Shown: positions 1 through 9,100 of the stretch, in pieces
How positions within the stretch are numbered: the stretch's first letter is position 1
How the letters are laid out: each line of letters opens with the position of its first letter
NCBI GenBank assembly: GCA_010027915.1
Contig: RGUG01000029.1
Coordinates: 1 to 10,132, forward strand
Reading direction: 5' to 3'
From: a bacterium
GTDB lineage: Bacteria > Margulisbacteria > Marinamargulisbacteria > SXXA01
DNA: 10,132 nucleotides
The notes under the pieces: model-generated
Database searches by the model: none
The model's input: the letters and a program-made list of their open reading frames with translations, nothing else
Told to the model about the DNA's origin: nothing
Program-made: the position numbers and the translations under genes

Positions 1-1
1 G

Positions 2-169
2 TTTGCCAATGTGGACATTGGCGAGATGATGGTGTTTCAAACCGCCTTATCAGCAGAGGATCGTGCCACGGTGGAACGCTATTTAATCGCCAAATGGGGG
101 CTCAGCATTGACAGCGATGGGGATGGGGTGCCCAATACAATCGATACCTATCCCGATGATGCCAGCCGG
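2..169 (+). repeat. Module U0 (partial): C-terminal end of a LamG-like domain plus TSP3 segment
   Basis: Residues 1-56. This is the end of a module that begins upstream of the window. It shows the terminal landmarks in good form: GEMMVF (residues 8-13), an AEDR turn, YLIAKWG (27-33), then a well-kept TSP3-like segment DSDGDGVPN at 37-45 ending in TYPDDASR. It proves that the array continues to the left. Confidence 0.85.
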
Positions 170-3100
170 GTTGTCGACATCCCCGCTTTATTGACCACAC
201 CAGGGACGCCATCTTTATGGTTGAGCGGGCGGGCGGATGTCAATGGCGATCAAATCCCAGAAGCAGGGGTTGGGGTAGGTGTGTCAGATCGAACCGGATT
301 ATCCAAGTGGGTTGATTGGTCGGGCAATCGCAATCATGCGACGCAATCCAATCCCACACTACGCCCACAATTGGGGGCCAACGGGGTGGGTTTTGATGGG
401 GTGGACGATGCCATGACACTTCCCGTTAGCCTACTTAATAACCAGGCGTTTACCGTCTTTATCGTCGAGAAAAAAGATGCCGACACGGAAGGGTATGTAT
501 TGGGAGGGATGGCAGTGGCCACCCGGTCCCTCAGTATTGGGTATCGGGATGCAAGCGGTGTGGTATATGACAAAGGCAACGGCACCTCAGCCCAACGCCT
601 TTATCACTCATCCAGTGAATGGTCGGGCTCATTAATCCGGGTATTAGAGCTGAGTTTATCATCAGCCAATGGCATGGTCTTGGCGATTAACGGTGCCCCG
701 ATGGTGACGGGAAACACGGCCCTTCAGATGCAATTATTGGCCAATGAAGGACTCACTTTGGGGGCGTCCGGAACGGTGTATTACAAAGGTACCTTGATGG
801 AAGTATTGGTCTATCCAAGCGAACTAAGTGCTGACAATCGCTTGTCTGTTCAACGGTATTTGGGTGCCAAATGGGGGGTATCCTTGGATGCAGATGGGGA
901 TCGGGTGTCCAATGAACTGGACCAAGCCCCCACCAACAACCAAGTGGCCAACTATTATCTATTCAATCCCATTCTTTCAAGTCCGGTGCTAGCGTCGGCC
1001 ATGCAAAACAATTTGAAATTATGGGTATTGGCCACGACCAATGGTATAACCAAAGGTACAACGGGCCGGGTAGCCCGATGGATTGATTTTAGTGGCAATC
1101 GCAATCATGGGGTTCAACCCGATCCGTTGTATCAACCCCTGTTAATCAACAATAACAGGGGGACTTGGATTAATTTTGCCAATGCGATTAACGAGTTTAA
1201 CCATTATTTCGATTATGATGGGTCATTCTTTATCAATCGTCCTTATACGGTGTATGTGATCGAAAGCCGGAATAGTTGGAATGGTATCTTTTTAAGCGGT
1301 CGAATCAGTTCGGCACGGGTCGCACTTTATTACGACGGGGCGGGTCGTGTGGGGGTGTCTCACACATCGTCAACGGGTAATACCAATGTGGTGGACTATT
1401 TATCCGAGTTGTTGGCATCCAATATGAACCAAATCACCCGCATGCATACGGTGGTGTTTTCTACCCAAAACGGGTTGGCGTATCACCTAAGTGGCATCAA
1501 GATGGCCAGTAGTACCTATAATATCCCCTTGGCCCGATTTGAGGGGGCAACCATTGGGGGGACCTATTACGGGGATATCGGTGAAATCCTCATGTTCAAC
1601 CGAGACTTAAGCCTCGATGAGCGATTGCAAATCGATAATTATTTGGCCAACAAATGGGGGTTAAGCGTTGATACCGATGGGGATAAAGTCATCAATGTAT
1701 TGGACATGTATCCGACGGATAACACCCGTTGGAGCAGTGACATGGATTCGGATGGGGTACCCGATTCACAAGATGATTACCCCAATGACAACACCAAAGT
1801 GGTCAATATTGCCCAATTGTCACCTTCCCTTAATCAACTCACCTCGGCGGCATGGTCCACCTTAAAACTTTGGGTTGATTCGTCGACCATCAATGCATTG
1901 CAACAAGACAGTGCCGGACGTATTGCACGGTTGTATGACCGCAGTGGGAACCGAAACCACATGGCCACATCCAATGTGGAAGCCATGCCCAATATCAACA
2001 CGGGAACCATCAATTCAGTTAAAGCGGCCTATTTTGATCAGTCCGCCTGGCTCGACGCACCGCCGATGACCTTCTATGGCAACGAACTCACCATTATGAT
2101 GGTGGCCAGTCGGGAGACGGCCTTGGGGGCGGTATTGCTAGCAGGAATTCCCAGCGGCAACCAAAATATTAACTACTTTTTTCCCGTGGCCGATGATAAC
2201 ACACTAAATCTGATTTATACGGGGCGAGGGAGCCCCATGACCAGCTTAACCAAAACCAATCACCCGGGAAATGCGGTACCCTATTATGTCACCACATGGT
2301 TTGGAGGTGGGATGAACGAGATGTATTATAACGGGGCCTTACAATCCAGAAACGGCATTAACACGCCTTGGTCTGCCGGTAATTTAAACGTGGTGGGATG
2401 GCGATTGGGCGCTGATTCATTCCTCTATTACCCTTACAAAGGGTACATTGGGGAAGTCCTTGTTTTTCATTCCAGTTTGTCATTGCAAGACCGGTATTGG
2501 GTGGATGAGTACATGGGTAACAAATGGAAGATTGCCGTGGATACCGATGGGGACGGGGTGATAAACCAATCCGATGCGTACCCCACCGATAACACCCGAA
2601 CGGTGGCCCCTATTGCCGACTGGACGCAGATGAATCTGTCGGTGTCACCCAATTTAATGATGTGGACCCGAACCAGTACATCCAATACCGAGTATGTACT
2701 CAATGCTGGCAAGGTCACGACTTGGATCGATCTTAGCAATCGTCGCAATGCCTTCTTCGCCACACCGAACGCCTCTTATGCCCCCACCCTAAGGGTATCA
2801 TCAGATAATCGGTTGCCCATGGTGTCATTTGATGGGTTGAGCCAGTTCTTACAAACCAACTGGGTGGCGTCTCGCTCTTACACGGTGTACATGATCATGA
2901 AAACATCGGTGACCGGAAATGGCAGCCTGGTCAATCAGGCGGTATCCGACACCCCCATCCTCACCGGCAAGGTGAGTGGGGTGGCCAATGATCTCATTCC
3001 ATTTTCAATCACTGGGGGGGTATTGCGGACCTACACGGGCAATCCGGATGCCACGTTGTCATCGGGGGTGGTGGTCAATGGCAACACCAACCGCTTGGTG

Positions 3101-6100
3101 GCGGTTTCAAGAGAGGTGACGAGTGGCACCCGAATGCTGTATGTGGATGGGGCACGGGCGGCCATGGATACGGCCGGTCTTGCCGGGGTCACACTCAATG
3201 CGACGACCCAACTCACATTGGGGGCCGATTTGGTGAACGGACGCTATTGGAAAGGGGATGTGGGCGAGGTGATGATCTTTAACACCGTGATTCCCACCCA
3301 AGACCGGTACCTGTTGGATCAATATTTTGCCAAACGATGGGGTGTGGTGGTTGATACCGATGGGGATGGTGTGGCCAATGATGTGGATTTGTATCCCACC
3401 AGCAATCGTAATTCGGCCCTTGATTTGGACGGCGATGGGGTCCCCAATGCCAAGGATGCGTTTCCACTCGATCCATCACGTGTGGTCAATGCCAGTTTAT
3501 ACGGCAGCATGGCCACCCTCATGCCATCGGTTCAGTTGTGGTTGGTGGCAACGGCCCAAGCGGTGAGCACCTCGTCAATGGGGGTCGTCACCTGGTTTGA
3601 TTGGTCAGGATTGGGACGACATGCCAGCGGGATCAATGCCCCACTTTGGGCAGGGACGGGGATTCAATTCAATGGTGCCAGTCAGTATATGACCGTTCCT
3701 TATTCGGTGTCACTCAATCGCGTGCCCTTGACGATTGTGGCCGTCATTGAACCGGTTAAGGTGAAAGATGCCTCGGTGATCAGTACCTTGGGGGATGGGG
3801 TAGGGTATTCAATTGGCTTTAATGATACCAAAGTGACGCTGATTCGACGGGGGGCGATGGGGGTCACCATGTCGACCCCACTGGCCGCACGCCCCGCCAG
3901 AAAACTGCTGGTCGTAATGGCCATCAGTACACCCAGCACAAGCCTAACAGATGGCTATGGCAATCCGGTTGTGGTGGCACAAGGGGGGGATGAGGCCACC
4001 CAAAATGCCTGGTTATTGGGGATTCAGCAAGCAGCCGGTAGTGGTAGTGGGTTCTATCAGGGCAATATACTAGAGGTGATGGTGTTCAATCGCCTGTTGA
4101 GCCAATCTGAACTCATACAGCTGAGTGATGACAGTCAAGCGAGATGGGGGGTGGCATTGGATCGGGACGGGGATGGGTGGCCGGACCATCTCGATGCGGT
4201 GCCTACCCATAACCTACGATTGGTGCCACTCGATACCATCATGCCATCCTTTAATTTATTAAGCAGTACCGCTAAAAACCGGTTGCGTGGGTGGTGGGGT
4301 GTGTCGGGAAATTCAGTCTTACTCGGTAGCGGGGATACCATTGGGGCGTGGGCCAATTGGGCGACCATGACGCAAAGTGCGTGGCAGCCCACACCCAACG
4401 CACAGCCAGCACTGGCACCCTTTGGGAATACCAATCGATTGGGGGTGGGGTTTGATGGTCAAGATTGGATGGCGATAAGTGGGGCCATGGTCCGTAATAC
4501 CCCCTACACATTGATGATCATTGAACAACCCCAATTGAATCGAACAGGGAATTACATCATCGGAAATGCGTCGGGAGAAGGCTTTGCCATCGGGTATCAT
4601 CAAGACAAGACCCAACTCATGTGGTCGCATGGCACCAACCGTGAGATGACATGGCAACATGAGGCCTATTCACCCGATACGCCCCGTATTCACACGTTTC
4701 AATTTGACCCCTCTGTCGGACGATTGGCGTATTTAAATGGGGCATTGATGGCCACTGACAACCTTCAAATGGCCCTTGCGGAGGCCGACACCTTGCAAAT
4801 AGGGATGGCCAGTTTGAATGGGACGACCCGTTTTTATAATGGGGTGGTCGCTGAAATCATCGGGTTTGATGGGGCGTTATCACTGTATGACCGCTATGTG
4901 ATGGATCAATATTTGGGTGCCAAATATGGCATTAGCATGGATACCGATGGGGATGGGGTACCCAATGGGGGCGATGATTATCCCATGGACCCCACACTAT
5001 GGGGCGATCGACAGGCGGTGGCCCCTGCATTATCAGGCGTCAGTGCGGCGGCCATGCAACAATTAAGCCTGTGGCTGAATACCGCGTATACCCCATCGGT
5101 GGTAATCGAATCGGGGGGCGTGCTTCGAGTGGCGGATTTGAGTGGTCAACAACACCATGCCACCCAATATACCGTGGGGTATCGGCCCAAGTGGGTTGAT
5201 ACGGGAACGGAGAAGGCCGCTGTCTACCGCCCAACGTCTCCTACCTTTTTAACGGTTGCTTCTGGCAGCCGTATGGTATCCACCACCCAAAGTGTGATCA
5301 TGGTCGTGAAGTGGGATGGGGTCAAGTATGTGGGCGGTGGCATGCCGGGTAGCCAAGGGGTATTGTGGTACCGATCGACCCCCCAGGGGGAATGGGTGAT
5401 GGCGTTGGACCGGCCGTCTGTTGGAGAGTCCGTGTTCCGCCTGGCCGTGCCAACGGATACCGGGTTAAAACAACTCACGTATCCGGTGGTGACCGGCAAT
5501 GTGTCCACAGTGGTGGGGATGCTCATCAATCCCCAACAACTTAGCTTGTTGGTGGATGGGACGTCACGGGGCCAGCTCAATAACCCTGGGACATTGGTCG
5601 CATCGATGGAGAAGACGTTACTGGGTCGTGGTGTGGGCTTGGATAGTGGATGGGGCGGCCAAATTCAAGAGGTGATGGTGTTTAACACCTCCTTATCAAC
5701 CGCAGACCGATTGGTTATCGACCAGTATCTGGGTAAAAAATGGGGGATTTCGATGGATACGGATGGGGATGGTGACCCCAATCCAACCGATCCGGATCCG
5801 GTGAATCCCAGCATCAATACCAATGACCGAGATGGGGATGGGGTACCCAATTCGGTTGACACATTCCCAGACGACCCCACCAAAGTGGTGGACTTTAATG
5901 CCATGACGGAATCTGCCGGCACGGGTTCGGGGGCCTCCTTAAAAGGCTTGTCAGACCCACTCAAACGAGGATTAAAAGGATGGTATGTCGCCACATCGTC
6001 GGCCCTCATGGTCGATGGGTTTGGAAAAATACGCACATGGTTTGACTGGAGTGGCAATCAATCCCACTTGATGCAGTCGAACAGTGGCTTACAGCCCATG

Positions 6101-9100
6101 TACTGGGGGGCAGCATTTGGTGGGCGAGGGGCCGTTCAATTTGATGGGCTGAATGATGGGCTAGAATGGCGGGGTGTGCCGTTGTTGTCTCAATCCTTTA
6201 GTGTGGTGGTGGTAGAAGAGCGGCTGGCATCCGGTGCCCAATATCTATTGGGAGGCCAAGCCCCCTTGTCCACTGATTTGTCCGGTGTGGTATTGGGGTA
6301 TCAATCGGATACCCAGGCGGTGGCCGGCCTCTTTGGAACCGGACGCTATGCGGTGGTAGCCAGTGGGGGATTGGCCACCTCTCCCCAAACCATTCATTCC
6401 CTTGTGTTTACCAAAGGCTCGGGGATGCGTTATTACCGCAACGCCTCTGAATCACCGGTGGCCACCACCTCACTGGGCGATGCGATCACGTCTTATCCCA
6501 ATGCATTGGTGGGCGGGATGTCAAATGGCAACTATTTTAATGGCAACATCGTTGAAATGATGGTGTTTACCACGCCACTGGAGACAGGGGATCGTGAAAT
6601 AATCGAATCGTACATGGCCGCCAAGTGGGGGGTTCGATTGGATACGGATGGGGATGGGGCACCCAACGACTACGATGAATACCCCTATCAGGCGGCAAAG
6701 GTGGTAAAAGTGCCCGATGCCATCGAAGCGGTATCGGCCAACTGCCAACTATGGCTATCTGCCTCAGGGGATCACAATGGCAATGGCAAACTGGATCCCA
6801 ATGAATCAGGTCGAAATGGCATGTTAATCACCCCCACTGGCAGTGTGGAAAAATGGATTGATTGGTCAGGCCATCAACAACATGCCAGGCCTTTTGATGC
6901 CAACCCAGCGTTAGGGGTCAATCCGGTTGGTATTCATGGCATGCCCAGCATGGCATTCAGGCCACCCACCTTTAATGTGATGGGGTTTGGATCGGCACCC
7001 AATGGGCTTTCGTTACCGGTTGCCGTATCCAATAACGATGTCACCTTGTTTTTGGTGCACCGGCCATCTCGGGTGGCGTCCAGCACATTGGTAGGGTCAC
7101 AATCCAAGAAATTGTCGATTGAGCTAACACCCAATGGGCAATTGGCCTTGTATCAAAATGGGGCCACGGTGGCGAGTTCTGGTATCACCACCGCCACGGG
7201 CAATGCATCCATTGTGGTAACGGAATGGGCGTTGACGGGGGTCACGTTGTATCTGAATGGTGTCGAAGCAGGGCGGGTGACATCGACGCAGACGCCCCAA
7301 GTGGTGACCCTGTCCATTGGCATTGACCCTGACGTGTCCTTACCTTACGAAGGGGATATTGCCGAAGTATTGGTGGTCAATACCATTATGAATCCGCTGG
7401 CACGACAAGCCATTGAGCGATACTTGGGTGTCAAATGGGGGATTGCCATCGATCAAGATGGGGACGGGGTATTAGATCCTTACGATGCTTACCCCCAAGA
7501 TGCCAGTCAAGTGGTATCCTTACCCAGTGCCTTGCAACCACTCAAAAATGCACTATCGATTTGGTTGAGTGGCAGTGGGGATGTGACGGGTAATGGGGTA
7601 TTAACGGATGCAGACGATATAACGGTTTCCCCTATCGAATGGGATGATCAAAATCGGGTGATGCACTGGTATGACTGGTCGGGTAATCGTCGGCACATGA
7701 GACCACCCTTTCCCCATCGTCGCCCCACCGCTGCCCTACTCAACGGCGTGATGGCCGTGGGGTTTGATGGGCAGTCACTGTTGCGCATGGTAGGCGATGG
7801 AATGGTGAAGAAGCCCAGCACGGTGATACTGGTGATGCACCCACGGGTGTCAGCCAATATGACGGTCATGGCCGACCCATCAGGCCTGGCCATTAGCGTG
7901 ATGGCGGGGGCGACCCTCAACGATGGCTCGGTGGTCAATTGGGGGTATCCGGCAGGGAATCAGGTCAACAGTAGCCAATATTTGGGCCGCAATACCCCCT
8001 TGATCATGATGGGGACATTGGGCGAGGATGGGACACTCAGATTACGGATCAATGGCAGTGCAGAAGGCAGTGCCACACTGACACAACCCGTACCCAATGG
8101 CCCATGGGTGATCGGACAAGCTGGCGTGGGGGATACGGGATACTTCACCGGTTCAGTGGGCGAGGTGATTGGGTTTAACCGGGTATTGACCGATGCCGAA
8201 GGGGCCAGTGTGGGACGGTATTTGGCAACCAAATGGAAGGTGTTAAACGATGCCGATGGGGACGGGGTCTCTGACTTATTGGATGAGTATCCTGATGATG
8301 CGATGCGGGCGGTGTCGGTGAATCGGGTATCGGCCACACTCAACCAAGTAACGGGAATCTCGCAATTAGCCCTTTGGTTAATGGCCGATCGAGGGGTGAC
8401 GGCAAAAGACAGCAAGGTGGTCACCTGGGTGGATTGGTCAGGCAAACAACACCATGTGTATCAAAACCAAGGGGATCGCTTGCCCACATTGGTGGAGAAC
8501 GGATTAAATGGCCGACCCGTGGTTCGATTCGATGGCCTAACTGACCACCTGTTATTGCCTGAAGGACAGTCTGTTTCAACCCCTGTTTATGTGTGGGTGG
8601 TGGCCAAGCGACAATCCGGATCCAATCGTCAATATCCCCTTTCGTTGGGACAATCCATTGGCTTGGGTTATGAGACCTCGTCAAATATCGCCATTCAGGA
8701 TGGGGCAACGAACCTGACGGGCTATCAATGGGATACATGGCGATCATTGGCACCCAGTATCATCACGGCAGTAATCGATAGCACCGCATCGTCATTACGG
8801 GTCAATGGCTTGGTGGTATCAAAAGGGTCGGGCCTGACGCGTTCATTATCCAACTGGAAAGTGGGCGGGTTTGGGACCGATTATTTTAATGGGGACGTGG
8901 CCGAAGTGATGGTGATGAGTGGGGAGGTGTCCGCCAGGGATCAACTGCTGATTGACCAGTATTTATCCAGCAAGTGGGGCATTGAAATGGATTCCGATTC
9001 GGATGGGATTCCCAATGCCTTAGACGACGTGCCGGGCGATAGTACCCAGATGGTGACGCTAGCCAAATGGGCCCCCGAGTGGCTGGGATTATCCGATGGG

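Noticed and set aside
5665..6057. Antisense open frame of 130 residues with repeated PSPS-type motifs that recur in other antisense frames
   Set aside because: The shared PSPSxS motif is simply the reverse complement of the conserved clasp codons (GATGGGGATGGGG), so the resemblance among antisense frames reflects the forward repeats, not genes.
7960..8445. Longest antisense open frame (161 residues, minus strand)
   Set aside because: It lies entirely inside the giant forward gene, has Pro/Ser-rich low-information sequence, and no recognisable domain. It is a shadow of the coding strand.
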